Shown piece by piece: positions 36,867 to 46,656 of a stretch of 64,000 nt of DNA. Each line of letters opens with the position of its first letter. Within the stretch, counting starts at the first letter, position 1. The stretch comes from an uncultured Hyphomonas sp. (lineage in GTDB: Bacteria > Pseudomonadota > Alphaproteobacteria > Caulobacterales > Hyphomonadaceae). The translations under genes and the position numbers were made by a program. The DNA lies in the NCBI RefSeq assembly GCF_963678875.1, contig NZ_OY787457.1:682001-746000 (forward strand), read 5' to 3'. Below the pieces are notes generated by a model. That model saw only the letters and a program-made list of their open reading frames with translations. It was not told the origin of the DNA and ran no database searches.

Positions 36867-36917
36867 CCCCGTCACCGGCGTGTATCTCACTCTCACGCGC
36901 CGTGACGGGGTATTTTT
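36867..36917 (+). terminator. terminator-like stem with T-run upstream of the helicase gene
   Basis: CCCCGTCACCGGCGTG (36867-36882) pairs imperfectly with CACGCGCCGTGACGGGG (36894-36910), and TATTTTT follows. It is about 240 bp from the OYE stop, far for a simple gene terminator. Confidence 0.6.
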
Positions 36918-36970
36918 CCGGGTGGCTGCAAGCCGCCTCCGACGCTGTAAGCCTGGATGCGCTGAACAAG

Positions 36971-36999
36971 TGCGCCTGACATTCGGCCCGTCAGGCGCA
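36971..36999. other. perfect 10-bp hairpin upstream of the UvrD-type gene
   Basis: TGCGCCTGAC (36971-36980) and GTCAGGCGCA (36990-36999) form an exact stem around a 9-nt loop. It ends 25 bp before the helicase ATG. It may be an operator or leader structure. Confidence 0.5.
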
Positions 37000-37024
37000 T
37001 AGCAACAGGTTCAATCCCTGCTAT

Positions 37025-39367
37025 ATGTTCCTGATGAGTTCCAATCCGAATCGTCCCTCGATCAGCCAGATGGCTGCGCCGCGCCCGCCTGTGCCGCAGG
37101 GCGACGCGTCATACCTGAAAGGTCTGAACCCCGAACAACGCGATGCCGTGATGACCACGGAAGGGCCCTTGCTTGTGCTGGCCGGGGCAGGCACGGGCAA
37201 GACCCGCGTGCTGACGGCGCGTCTTGCGCATATTATCGGTTCGCGCCTTGCCTGGCCGTCGCAGACGCTGACCGTGACCTTTACGAACAAGGCCGCGCGC
37301 GAGATGCGCGAGCGGGCCCTGCGCCTGATCGGTGATGCCGGGGAGGGGCTGCGCTGGCTTGGCACGTTCCACTCCATCAGCGCGCAGATTCTGCGCCAGC
37401 ATGCGGAACTTGTGGGGCTGAAGTCCAGCTTCACCATTCTCGACACGGATGACCAGGTGCGCCTGTGCAAACAGATCATCGTGGCCGAGGACATCGACCC
37501 GAAGCGCTGGACACCCCGCTTCCTGGCAGGCCTGATCGATGGCTGGAAGAACCGGGCCCTGACGCCGGACCGCGTGCCAGCGGATGAGGCCTTCCAGTTC
37601 GCCGACGGCAAGGGCATCAAATGCTACGAGATCTATCAGGCCCGCCTCAAAGTGCTGAACGCCTGCGATTTCGGCGACCTGCTGATCCACAATATCACAA
37701 TCTTTCAGCAGAACCCGGACCTCTTGAAGGATTTCCAGTCGAAGTTCCGTTACATCCTCGTCGACGAGTACCAGGACACGAACGTTGCCCAGTATCTCTG
37801 GCTGCGCCTGCTGGCGCAGGGCTCTCAGAATATCTGCTGTGTAGGCGATGACGACCAGTCCATCTATGGCTGGCGCGGTGCGGAAGTGGACAACATCCTG
37901 CGCTTCGAGAAGGATTTTCCCGGCGCCAAAGTGATCCGGCTGGAACGGAACTACCGGTCGACGAAGCACATCCTCGCGGCGGCCTCATCGGTCATCGCGC
38001 ACAATCGCGGACGCCTCGGCAAGACGCTGTATGTCGGAGACGACAACGGGGTCGAGAATGTCGATGCCGCCAAGGTGAAGGTGCGCGGCCTGTGGGATGG
38101 CGAGGCCGAGAGCCGTCTGATTGCGGACGATATCGAAAGCTGGGTGCGTGGCGGCGGCAAGCATGACGATTGCGCCGTGCTGGTACGCGCCTCCTGGCAG
38201 ATGCGGGCGTTCGAGGAGCGCTTCATCCTGCTCGGTATTCCTTACCGGGTAATCGGCGGCCCACGCTTTTTCGAGCGCGCCGAAATCCGCGATGCGATGG
38301 CCTATCTGCGCCTCATTCGCTCGCCGGATGATGACCTCGCCTTCGAACGTGTGGTCAACCAGCCCAAACGCGGTGTCGGCAATACAACGCTGGCGAAGCT
38401 GCAGGCCTATGCCCGTGCCGACGGGCGCAGCCTGTTTGTGCTGACGCCCATGGTGCTGCAGACCGATGAGGTGAAAGGCGCGGCCAAGCGTGGCCTCACC
38501 CAGTTCATCGACCAGATCAATATGTGGCGTGACCGGCTCGCCAACGGCATGCCGCATACGGAGCTTGCCGAGGTGATCCTCGAAGAGTCCGGCTATACCG
38601 ACATGCTGCAGAAGGACCGCAGCCCGCAGGCGCAGACGCGCCTCGACAACCTGAAGGAACTGGTCCGTGCCATGGGCGAGTTCGACTCGCTGCCCGGCTT
38701 CCTGGAACATGTGGAACTGGTCATGGATGCCTCTACCGGCGGGGCAGATGAGGACCAGGTTCAGATCCTGACGCTGCACGCGGCCAAGGGCCTCGAATGG
38801 CCGGTTGTCTTCCTGCCGGGCTGGGAGGAGGAAGTCTTCCCCTCCCGCCGCAGCCTTGACGAGAGTGGCCTGAAGGGCCTCGAAGAGGAACGCCGGCTGG
38901 CCTATGTCGGCATCACCCGCGCGCGGGAGCTCGCCTATATTTCCTTCGTGGCCAACCGGCAGATCTATGGCCGCTGGCAGAGCGTGATGCCGTCGCGTTT
39001 CGTCGATGAGCTGCCGCACGAAAATGTCGAAGTGATCTCGGAGACCGGCTATTCCGGCATGCCGGGCGGGGAAGATGCGTTCAGCGGCTCGATCGAAGAC
39101 CTCGGCGAGCGCAGCGACTATTCCAGCCCCGGCTGGAAGCGCCTGAAGGAGAACGCCGGCAAGTATCCGACGACGGGGGCCCCGCGCGATGCTTCGAACC
39201 TCACCGCGACGAGCGGCGGGCCGGAAGCGTTCCGCAAGGGCCAGCGCGTCTTCCACGACAAGTTCGGCTATGGCCGCGTCGCTTTCAGCGAAGGCAACAA
39301 GCTGACCGTCGATTTCGAGAAGTCCGGCCGCAAGAAAGTCATCGCGACCTTCGTCTCCAAAGCCTGA
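37025..39367 (+). CDS. uvrD: UvrD/PcrA-type superfamily 1 DNA helicase
   Basis: A 780-residue 3'-5' DNA helicase used in excision and mismatch repair. Motifs in order: GAGTGKT (54-60), TFTNKAAREM, DEYQDTN, VGDDDQSIYGWRGA, LERNYRS, TLHAAKGLEWPVVFLPGW and EERRLAYVGITRARE. The C-terminus (FRKGQRVFHDKFGYGRV...) is a Tudor-like domain seen in UvrD/PcrA that contacts RNA polymerase. An in-frame ATG at 37034 is an alternative start; neither has a clear ribosome binding site. A hairpin precedes the gene. Confidence 0.94.
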   Translation: MFLMSSNPNRPSISQMAAPRPPVPQGDASYLKGLNPEQRDAVMTTEGPLLVLAGAGTGKTRVLTARLAHIIGSRLAWPSQTLTVTFTNKAAREMRERALRLIGDAGEGLRWLGTFHSISAQILRQHAELVGLKSSFTILDTDDQVRLCKQIIVAEDIDPKRWTPRFLAGLIDGWKNRALTPDRVPADEAFQFADGKGIKCYEIYQARLKVLNACDFGDLLIHNITIFQQNPDLLKDFQSKFRYILVDEYQDTNVAQYLWLRLLAQGSQNICCVGDDDQSIYGWRGAEVDNILRFEKDFPGAKVIRLERNYRSTKHILAAASSVIAHNRGRLGKTLYVGDDNGVENVDAAKVKVRGLWDGEAESRLIADDIESWVRGGGKHDDCAVLVRASWQMRAFEERFILLGIPYRVIGGPRFFERAEIRDAMAYLRLIRSPDDDLAFERVVNQPKRGVGNTTLAKLQAYARADGRSLFVLTPMVLQTDEVKGAAKRGLTQFIDQINMWRDRLANGMPHTELAEVILEESGYTDMLQKDRSPQAQTRLDNLKELVRAMGEFDSLPGFLEHVELVMDASTGGADEDQVQILTLHAAKGLEWPVVFLPGWEEEVFPSRRSLDESGLKGLEEERRLAYVGITRARELAYISFVANRQIYGRWQSVMPSRFVDELPHENVEVISETGYSGMPGGEDAFSGSIEDLGERSDYSSPGWKRLKENAGKYPTTGAPRDASNLTATSGGPEAFRKGQRVFHDKFGYGRVAFSEGNKLTVDFEKSGRKKVIATFVSKA

Positions 39368-39527
39368 GATCAGGAGGGCAGCACCGGGCGGCCTGTCAGG
39401 GGAGGACCAGGCGGGGCGTCAGGGAGGGAACGCGTGGCGTGCCCGGCGCTGCAGGCCCTTTCTGGCATGCCCGTGCCGAACGCGTGCCGAATGGCGCGTT
39501 CATCTTCTGCTCAGTTTGCGAGGCCGG

Positions 39528-42500
39528 TTATTCCGCCGCAGGCAGGGCGCTGTCCGGCTTTTCGTCGGCTGCCTTGTCGTTGGCCGGTTCGCCGCCCTGC
39601 AGGAGTCGCACTGCGTCGGCTGGACGCCGGCCGCGGACGCGCTCGGCAGTCCGGCGGATCAGGTTGCCTGTCCGGTGCGGCACCAGCAGCCAGACCGGCG
39701 TAACCAGCAGGATCATGAGCGTTGAGAAGGCGAGACCAAACACGACTGCCGTGGCCAGCTGCACCCACCATTCTGCTTCCGAGCCGCCGAAGTTGATGGC
39801 GCCCTGGCCGAAATTCACGCTCATCTCGAAGACCATTGGCAGCAGGCCACAGATCGTCGTGCCGGTGGTCAGCAGGATCGGACGGATCCTCTGGGCAGCC
39901 GTCGCAATGGCGGCCTCTTCCGGTGTGCGGCCATCCTTGCGGAGGCGGTTGTAGGTGTCGATCAGCACGATGTTGTTGTTCACCACGATACCCGCGAGGG
40001 CAACGATCCCTGTACCGATCATCAGGATCGACATGTAAGGCAGCACCAGCTGAATGCCGACCAGCACGCCGGAAGTCGATATGATCACGGCAGACAGGGT
40101 CAGCACGACCTGCCAGAAATTGTTGAACTCCCAGAGCAGGATCACGGCCATCATGAACAGGGCGGCCATGGCGGCCCCGCCGAAGAAGGCGTTGGCCTCA
40201 GCCGTGTCTTCATCCGCCCCTTCGAAACGCACTTCCACGTCAGAGCTGAAACCGGACTGCGCGATCCAGTCGCGCACTTCCTGCACGATGGCCGCGCCGG
40301 CACCCTGTTCCCTGGCATTGGCGCGGACATAGTAGACGCGCTTGCCGTCGAGGCGTTCAATCTGGCTGACGCGCGGCGCCGGGACACGGTCGACAAACAG
40401 GTTCAGCGGAACATTGCCATTCGGCGTGGCCACGCGCAGCGTGTCGATGGCTGAAGCGCTGCGGCTATCTTTCGGGAAGCGAACACGGATGTCGACTTCG
40501 TCATCGGCGTCATCCGGCCGGTAGCGACCGACGAGAATACCGTTTGTGACAAGCTGTACCGCTGCGCCGATCTGCGCGACATCAAGGCCGTATTTACCGG
40601 CCTCTGCGCGGTCCACCTGCAGGCGGTATTCGATGCCGGGCAGGGGACGCGTGTCGTCGATCTCACGAAGGTCGCCGCGTTCTTCGACATAAGTGCGCAA
40701 GCGGGCCGTCGTGTCATCCAGCGCTTCCTGATTATCAGAGAGGAGCGCGATCTGCAGGTCCTTACCTGCAGGCGGACCCTGTTCACGAGCCTGAATCTGG
40801 AATTTAAGACCCGGCACTTGCTGTAGGCGTGTACGGACGGCTTCCAGCGTCTTGCGGCCGTCATGAGCCCCATCTGCCGTTGCGAGATCGAGCAAAAGGC
40901 GTCCGATCGTGTCGAGCGGCTGGTCGTTGGCGCCGTCAAAGCTGACCCCGCCGCTGCCGCCGGAAGAACCAGAGCGGGATGAAATGGATTCGACGCCATC
41001 GATGTCCGCGACAGCGCGTTCGGCGCGCTTGACCAGTTCCTTCTCTTCCTCGGCCGACAGGGCGCCCTGCGCCTGGACGAAGACGAAGGCCTGTTCCGGT
41101 TCGATGTCGAGGAAGAATTCTGACCTGTGCGGCGTGGAGCTGAACCACATGAATATGAGGACCACGCCGCCGATTGCGACACCTGTCACCATCCACGGAC
41201 GCGCGATCAGCGACTTCACCAGCCGTACATATGAGCCAAGCCAGCCCGTGGCCTTCTCCGGGTCCGCGTCTGCGGCGAGCGCTGCAAGGTCGGCATCGGT
41301 GCCTTCCGGACGAGCGCCCATCACGGAGCCCAGAACCGGCAGGAAGATCAGCGCCATCACCAGTGAGGCCGTCAGGACGCAGATCAGCGTCAGCGGCAGG
41401 TAGGCCATGAACTTGCCCGGCATGGAGTTCCAGAAAAGGAAGGGCACGAAGGCGGCAAGCGTTGTCAGCGTGGAAGAAACCACCGGCCAGAACATGCGCT
41501 TGCCGGCCATGGCATAGGCGTCCTTGCGCTCAAGGCCTTCGGCCATTTTACGGTCGGCATATTCGGTCACGACGATGGCACCATCGACGAGGATACCGAC
41601 GGCGATGACCATGCCGAACATGACCATCATGTTGATCGTGAACCCGAACGTGCCGAGCAGCAGGAAGGCCATCACGAAGGAGGCCGGGATCGAGATGCCC
41701 ACCAGAAGGGCAGACCGCCAGCCGAGCGCGGCGACGACAATGATCATCACCAGCAGCACGGCCGTCACGATCGAGCTTTGCAGCTGGCCCAGCTGGTTGC
41801 CGATCTGTTCGGACGTGTCGGAGGTGATCGTCGCCTTTACCGTCGCAGGCCAGTTCTTCTGTTCCTCGGCAATCGTGTCGCGGACAAAATTCGCCGTATC
41901 CAGAACGTTGGCACCGGACCGCTTGACCACTTCGATCAGCATGGCCGGCTTGCCATTGAATGTCGCGTAGCCGGTCGCGTCCTTGTAGGTGCGGCGGATC
42001 TCGGCGACGTCCTGCAGTCTGACGACCGCGTTTTCCGTCCGTTTGACCGGCAGGTTGAGGGCATCTTCCGCCGTGCGGATCAGGCCAGGGACCTTGACGG
42101 CAAAGCTGCCGTCGCCGGTATCGATTTCGCCCGCCGGAACCAGCTGGTTATTGGACGAAACAATGTTGTAAATCTCCTGATAGGAGATGTTGTAGGTTTC
42201 CAGCATCGCCGGATCGATGACGATCTCCAGCACGTCCTCGCGCTGGCCCTGGATGCGGGCTTCGAGGATGCCGGCGTTGCGCTCCAGCTTGTCCTGCAGC
42301 TTTTCGGCGATGTCGTTGAGGCCGCGCACCGGTGCTTCGCCATAGAGGTTCACCACCATGACGGGGAATTGCGAGGCGTTGAATTCCTGAATGATCGGCT
42401 CGCGCGCATCCTGCGGGAAGAAGCGCTTGGCGAGGTCCACCTTGTCCTTCACGTCCAGCACGGCCTGATCGACATCGACGTCGATCTCGAATTCCAGCAG

Positions 42501-42776
42501 CAGCGTGCCGGCGCCTTCAGAGCCGTAGCCATTGAAGGTCTTCAGGCCTTCGATGGACTGGATTTCCTGTTCGATCGGACGCACCAGCAGGCGTTCGGCG
42601 TCCTCCGGCGTCACACCGGCCAGCGGCACGGTGATGACCACGAAGGGAATTGGAATGTCCGGGTCCGCTTCCTTTGGAAGCTTGGCATACGTCACCGCAC
42701 CCGCGATCACCGCGCAAATCAGAACGGCGAGCACCATGCGTGCCCGCCCGATGGCGCCGTCGACGATGCTCGTCAT
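39528..42776 (-). CDS. RND-family efflux pump inner-membrane permease
   Basis: A 1082-residue proton-driven transporter of the AcrB/HAE1-like group. Twelve membrane helices are arranged in two halves, with one near residues 10-30 and clusters near 330-480, 535 and 860-1050. The periplasmic loops have the porter-domain patterns. The proton-relay region GILVDGAIVVTEYADRK lies in helix 4. It overlaps the adaptor gene by 4 bp (ATGA), so the two are co-translated. No outer-membrane TolC gene is adjacent. The substrate may be drugs, lipids or metals. Confidence 0.93.
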   Translation of the reverse strand: MTSIVDGAIGRARMVLAVLICAVIAGAVTYAKLPKEADPDIPIPFVVITVPLAGVTPEDAERLLVRPIEQEIQSIEGLKTFNGYGSEGAGTLLLEFEIDVDVDQAVLDVKDKVDLAKRFFPQDAREPIIQEFNASQFPVMVVNLYGEAPVRGLNDIAEKLQDKLERNAGILEARIQGQREDVLEIVIDPAMLETYNISYQEIYNIVSSNNQLVPAGEIDTGDGSFAVKVPGLIRTAEDALNLPVKRTENAVVRLQDVAEIRRTYKDATGYATFNGKPAMLIEVVKRSGANVLDTANFVRDTIAEEQKNWPATVKATITSDTSEQIGNQLGQLQSSIVTAVLLVMIIVVAALGWRSALLVGISIPASFVMAFLLLGTFGFTINMMVMFGMVIAVGILVDGAIVVTEYADRKMAEGLERKDAYAMAGKRMFWPVVSSTLTTLAAFVPFLFWNSMPGKFMAYLPLTLICVLTASLVMALIFLPVLGSVMGARPEGTDADLAALAADADPEKATGWLGSYVRLVKSLIARPWMVTGVAIGGVVLIFMWFSSTPHRSEFFLDIEPEQAFVFVQAQGALSAEEEKELVKRAERAVADIDGVESISSRSGSSGGSGGVSFDGANDQPLDTIGRLLLDLATADGAHDGRKTLEAVRTRLQQVPGLKFQIQAREQGPPAGKDLQIALLSDNQEALDDTTARLRTYVEERGDLREIDDTRPLPGIEYRLQVDRAEAGKYGLDVAQIGAAVQLVTNGILVGRYRPDDADDEVDIRVRFPKDSRSASAIDTLRVATPNGNVPLNLFVDRVPAPRVSQIERLDGKRVYYVRANAREQGAGAAIVQEVRDWIAQSGFSSDVEVRFEGADEDTAEANAFFGGAAMAALFMMAVILLWEFNNFWQVVLTLSAVIISTSGVLVGIQLVLPYMSILMIGTGIVALAGIVVNNNIVLIDTYNRLRKDGRTPEEAAIATAAQRIRPILLTTGTTICGLLPMVFEMSVNFGQGAINFGGSEAEWWVQLATAVVFGLAFSTLMILLVTPVWLLVPHRTGNLIRRTAERVRGRRPADAVRLLQGGEPANDKAADEKPDSALPAAE

Positions 42777-43849
42777 GGTTGTGCTCCGCTGGCAGGAACG
42801 GGCTCCACTTTGGCGCCTTCAGACAGATAGTCCTGGCCGAGAGAGATGACGTTCGTCCGCTCCGGCAGGCCCGTAACCCATGCGCCGTTCGGCGTTTCAT
42901 CGATCACGGCAACCGGAGCAAAACGAACCGTGTCCGTTTCGTCGACATAGCGGACGCCCAATTGTCCGGCGTCTGACAGGGTGAGCAGGCCGGCGGAAAT
43001 CTTCGTGGCCGGAACATCCCCCACAGGGATGACCAGCTGCGATGTGACGCCGGCAGCAACAATGGCATCGCTGGTGTCCAGTATGGCTTCGACGAGGAAG
43101 GTTCGCGTTGTGCTGGAGGCCGTGCGGGCCACATAACGCAGTGTTGCCGGGAAACGGCGGCCATCGGCCAGTAGCGTTTCGCCGGTCATGCCGGCTTCCA
43201 GTTTGCCCGCTTCAGCTTCGGAGACCTGCACGGAAACGATCACCGGATCCATGTCCACCAGAACGCCGCAGCCCTGGCCGGGGGACAGGAAATCCCCGGC
43301 TTCAGCGAGACGCGTCTCGAAAATGCCGTCGAACGGCGCCCGGATCTGCGTCTTGCCCAGTTCGACTTTTGCGGCGTTGACGGCAGCGGCTGCAGCATCG
43401 AGCTGCGCCTTGGCGGCGGTCGCCTGGTTTGCGGGGCCAAGGCCTTTCTCGGCAAGGCTGGCGGCGGCTTCATAGCTGACCTCGGCGGAGGCGCGCTGGG
43501 CTTCCGCTTCCTGCACGCGGGCGGCGCGGGCCTCGACATCGAGGCCGCAGAGCAGCGTTCCGGCTTTCACGAAGCTGCCTTCCTTCGCCGGGGTGGAGAC
43601 GACCGTGCCGGTCGTACCGGCTTTCACCGTCACGCTCTTGTCGGGTTCGGTCCGGCCCTTGGCATCGATCCGCATCATGTGCGGTTCGGAGCGCAACGCT
43701 TCGATGACTGCGGACGGCGTGTCGTCCGTGCGCTCGGCCACAGGTTCTTCCTTGTGGGAGGAGATGCTTCCGCGCATGACACTGCGCACCCCGAAATAGG
43801 CTACGATGACTACGAGGATCGTTGCGGCGATGATATGCGAACGGTTCAC
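42773..43849 (-). CDS. RND efflux periplasmic adaptor (membrane fusion protein)
   Basis: A 358-residue adaptor linking the RND permease to an outer-membrane channel. An N-terminal signal anchor lies at about 4-24. The lipoyl halves (GTTGTVVSTPAKEGSFVKAGTLLCGLD) and (KTQIRAPFDGIFETRLAEAGDFLSPGQ) flank an Ala-rich coiled-coil hairpin (about 110-165). The start is GTG at 43849, supported by GGAAGGACA eight bases upstream; upstream frame extension is unlikely. It is the first gene of the pump operon. Confidence 0.92.
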   Translation of the reverse strand: MNRSHIIAATILVVIVAYFGVRSVMRGSISSHKEEPVAERTDDTPSAVIEALRSEPHMMRIDAKGRTEPDKSVTVKAGTTGTVVSTPAKEGSFVKAGTLLCGLDVEARAARVQEAEAQRASAEVSYEAAASLAEKGLGPANQATAAKAQLDAAAAAVNAAKVELGKTQIRAPFDGIFETRLAEAGDFLSPGQGCGVLVDMDPVIVSVQVSEAEAGKLEAGMTGETLLADGRRFPATLRYVARTASSTTRTFLVEAILDTSDAIVAAGVTSQLVIPVGDVPATKISAGLLTLSDAGQLGVRYVDETDTVRFAPVAVIDETPNGAWVTGLPERTNVISLGQDYLSEGAKVEPVPASGAQP

Positions 43850-44011
43850 GTCAGTTGTCCTTCCCGCGGACGAATAGCAGATATAGGGCGGCAGGTCGCA
43901 TGAAGAACTGCCGCACGCAAATTTCCTTAACACCCTCCATATTGCCATACGGCAAACAGATGGGATCAGTTTACCAACAAGCGGCAAGCGTTGGTTAATC
44001 TCTTACGTGGG

Positions 44012-44035
44012 AAAAACGGAAATCCGTCGTGGATT
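44012..44035 (-). terminator. weak terminator-like hairpin at the end of the ZntB-like gene
   Basis: A 5-bp stem (AATCC/GGATT, 44021-44035) that includes the stop codon is followed on the minus strand by TCCGTTTTT. The stem is short, so this is tentative. Confidence 0.3.
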
Positions 44036-45026
44036 AAATCCAGCGTTGCCAACGCAATAGGGCCAGCGTGCCAACAACGGACACAGCCAGCCCGACAACG
44101 AGCACAACAAAGGCGCCGGGGCTGGCCGCGCCCGGTATCCCGCCCAGATTGACGCCAAAAAGTCCGGTCACAAAACTGATCGGCAGGAAGATGGCGGACA
44201 GAATTGCCAGCACGAACAGGCGCCGGTTGGTCTCCTCAGTGCCTTCCTGGATCGCCTCCTCATACAGGACGCTGGCACGTTCCCGGATGGTTTCCAGCAT
44301 TTCCGTGAGCCGGGTCATCCGGTCCGTGGCTTCCCGCAGGTAGAGCAGGTCGTGATCGGTGAAGAGGCCGGACTGCGCCCCGTCCCGTACCAGCGTGTTC
44401 AACGCCTCGCGTTGAGGCGTGATGTGGCGGCGCACCTGCAGGATGCGGCGGCGGAATTCCGGCAGCAGGGACCGGTCGAGCTTGGTCTTGGAATCCAGCA
44501 GCTCGTCTTCGTACTTGTCCGCTTCGTCATCGAATTCGTCCAGCGCAGTTTCCATACGGTCGGTCAGCCGGTCGGCGATGGCGGATACCAGCGCGCCGGT
44601 CGATGTGGGGATCTCGCCTTCTTCCACCAGTTTCCGGACGTCGCTGGCAGACCGGACGGGGCGGGCGCGAAGGGTGATGAGAAGGTCCTCGCTGGCCCAC
44701 ATGCGCAGCGTGACGAGGTCTTCGGTGAGGGCCCCTTCATTGAGATTGGGGCCACGCAGGTTGATCAGGTAGCCCTTGCCATGCCGCGCCGCACGCGGGC
44801 GGGTCTCTTCCTGCAGTAGGGCCTGCACGACCAGCTTTTCGAGACCGCTCCTGCGGTAGAGCCAGCCCTGCGCCTGGGCGGAGTGGCGGTCGAGGTGGAG
44901 CCAGGCGCGCTTGTAGTTCGCCCACCCGTCTTCAAGGACATCGTCCCAGGTCAACGGATGTGCTACCCCGGCTTCGTCAAATCCGAAGCCGAAAATCAGC
45001 GGTTCATTGTTCCCGGGCTCCACCAT
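44034..45026 (-). CDS. zntB: CorA-family zinc transporter, ZntB-like
   Basis: A 330-residue protein of the CorA/ZntB group that moves divalent metal ions across the inner membrane. The large cytoplasmic N-domain (about 1-265) has the long charged helix typical of the family. Two C-terminal helices follow, with FVTGLFGVNLGGIPG as the pore-loop signature; CorA itself has GMN, while ZntB-type proteins have GVN as here. The gene ends 10 bp after the amidase gene's... start-side neighbour lies upstream, and both are transcribed leftward. Confidence 0.9.
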   Translation of the reverse strand: MVEPGNNEPLIFGFGFDEAGVAHPLTWDDVLEDGWANYKRAWLHLDRHSAQAQGWLYRRSGLEKLVVQALLQEETRPRAARHGKGYLINLRGPNLNEGALTEDLVTLRMWASEDLLITLRARPVRSASDVRKLVEEGEIPTSTGALVSAIADRLTDRMETALDEFDDEADKYEDELLDSKTKLDRSLLPEFRRRILQVRRHITPQREALNTLVRDGAQSGLFTDHDLLYLREATDRMTRLTEMLETIRERASVLYEEAIQEGTEETNRRLFVLAILSAIFLPISFVTGLFGVNLGGIPGAASPGAFVVLVVGLAVSVVGTLALLRWQRWI

Positions 45027-45035
45027 CGTCTCCGT

Positions 45036-46574
45036 CTAGAAAGCTGAAACCGGAGGAAGTTTCCCGGCCCATGGACGAGCCTGCTCCAGTTCAAGCGCCA
45101 GTTCGAACATCAACTGATCGTCGCCGCGCTTGCCCGAGAACATGGCGCCGACCGGGAGACCGCCATCGGTCCATGCCAGTGGCACGCTCATGGAGGATGC
45201 TCCGGACACGTTCATCGGGGCAGTGAAGGCGGCAAACGTGATGATGCGGTCGTACAGGATTTCATAGTCGACTGTCGGGGCCTGCTCGCCAAGTTTGACA
45301 GCGGGGCTGCCGGTCGTCGGGGTCAGCAGGACATCGACATCGGAGAAACCGCTATCGTAGACGGCCTCGAAATTCTTCAGCCAGGCGACCGTCGCATCCA
45401 TCTCATCCTTCCGGGACAGGAACATGTTGGTCAGGCCAAGTGTCCAGGGTTCGATAATGTCCGGTCCGACCGGCTTGCCGGAGAAATCACTCGCCTGTTG
45501 GGCGAACTCAGCTGCGCCAGCTGCCCAGTAGAGCAGGAACCGGTCGATGAATTCCTCGCCTGAGAAGGGAGGTTTCCACGTGACCACTTCATGGCCGAGA
45601 TCGGTGCAGAGCTTCGCAACCTCGTCGAGGGCGGCCTTCGTCTCCGGTGCAACGGGCGTGCCGGCATAGGAGTCGGTCGTGAAGCCGATTTTTAGGCGGC
45701 GGCCGACGGGCTTCAGGTCTGCAGCGAGTGGCGCATAGGTCCCGTCATTGAGCTGCGTGTCCCGGAACAGGTTGATGGAGTCCCGCACGGAAATGGTGAC
45801 CGCATGCTGGACCGAAATGTCGACTGGCGGCGCGTCCGGCCCATGGGCGGGCAGCTGCCCGCGCGACGGCTTCAGGCCGAACACGCCGCAGGTGCTGGCC
45901 GGAATTCGGATCGAGCCGCCGCCATCGCTGGCATGAGCAAAGGGCACAACACGGGCGGCGACCAGCGCCGCTGCACCGCCGGAGGAGCCGCCCACGATGC
46001 GTGTCGTATCCCACGGATTGCAGGTCTCTCCGGTGACCAGCGCTTCGCTGGACGCCATCAGGCCCATTTCGGGAGAGGTAGATTTGCCCAGCACGACCAC
46101 GCCCTCGGCGCGCCATTTGGCGGGCAGCAGGTCGTCCTTGCCGGGGTTGTAGCCTTTGAACGCCCGGCTGCCATACCAGGTCTCCGCGCCGTTCCAGTTG
46201 TGCAAATCCTTGATGAAGGTCGGCACGCCCTGGAACGGGCCCGCAGGCGTGTGCCCGGCTTCTGCAATGGCCGTGTCGAAGATATCCGTCACAACGGCGT
46301 TCAGCTTGCCGTTGACGGCGTTGGTGCGGGCAATGGCGGCGTTGACCTCGGCCAGCGACGTGGTTTCCCCGCTGGCGATACGGGCGGCCATTTCGGTCCC
46401 GTCGATCCAGCCAGCCGGTGCGGACGGGGTGGGGGCCACCGGGACGGCAGCTGGCGTTGCGGTGGTGCCGACGGCAGCTTCCGGTGTGGCCTGGGTTCCT
46501 GTCTGGCCGCAGGCGGCGAGTGCGCTCATTGCGGCTCCGCCAAGCAAGACGCCCCGTCTCGTGATCCGTGCCAT
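45036..46574 (-). CDS. exported amidase with Tat/lipoprotein signal
   Basis: A 512-residue amidase-signature hydrolase. The N-terminus TRRGVLLGGAAMSALAAC combines a twin-arginine motif with a lipobox, so it is probably exported folded and lipidated. The catalytic Lys is K122 (FIKDLH), the cis-Ser S197 (GGSSGG) and the nucleophile S221 (GGGSIRIPA). An Ala/Pro/Thr linker joins the anchor to the enzyme. The ATG follows CGGAGCG. The physiological amide is unknown; related enzymes act on peptides and aryl amides. It lies 9 bp upstream of the ZntB-like gene. Confidence 0.92.
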   Translation of the reverse strand: MARITRRGVLLGGAAMSALAACGQTGTQATPEAAVGTTATPAAVPVAPTPSAPAGWIDGTEMAARIASGETTSLAEVNAAIARTNAVNGKLNAVVTDIFDTAIAEAGHTPAGPFQGVPTFIKDLHNWNGAETWYGSRAFKGYNPGKDDLLPAKWRAEGVVVLGKSTSPEMGLMASSEALVTGETCNPWDTTRIVGGSSGGAAALVAARVVPFAHASDGGGSIRIPASTCGVFGLKPSRGQLPAHGPDAPPVDISVQHAVTISVRDSINLFRDTQLNDGTYAPLAADLKPVGRRLKIGFTTDSYAGTPVAPETKAALDEVAKLCTDLGHEVVTWKPPFSGEEFIDRFLLYWAAGAAEFAQQASDFSGKPVGPDIIEPWTLGLTNMFLSRKDEMDATVAWLKNFEAVYDSGFSDVDVLLTPTTGSPAVKLGEQAPTVDYEILYDRIITFAAFTAPMNVSGASSMSVPLAWTDGGLPVGAMFSGKRGDDQLMFELALELEQARPWAGKLPPVSAF

Positions 46575-46656
46575 TCGTTTCGCTCCGATTCTGTTTTTTT
46601 GGCTTTTGAGCGCGCAAGGTGTATCGGAGCGCTCCGCAGTGCAAGGGGAGGTGCAA

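Larger units (their letters stand above)
36625..37024. other. 400-bp gap without a credible protein gene
   Basis: Frames here have shadow-like, Arg/Ser-rich translations and no ribosome binding sites. The region does contain a weak promoter-like pair (TTGCCG at 36640-36645, TACTTT at 36664-36669, 18-bp spacer), a terminator-like stem ending at 36917 and a perfect hairpin at 36971-36999. Together these raise the possibility of a short RNA gene. Confidence 0.5.

Noticed and set aside
36971..37025. tRNA-like T-arm (CAGG-TTCAATC-CCTG) next to a long hairpin
   Set aside because: No acceptor stem, D-arm or 7-nt anticodon loop can be drawn around it.
43942..43955. TTGCC/GGCAA dyad upstream of the RND operon as an operator
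   Set aside because: Only 5 bp per arm and no adjacent regulator gene; too weak to call.
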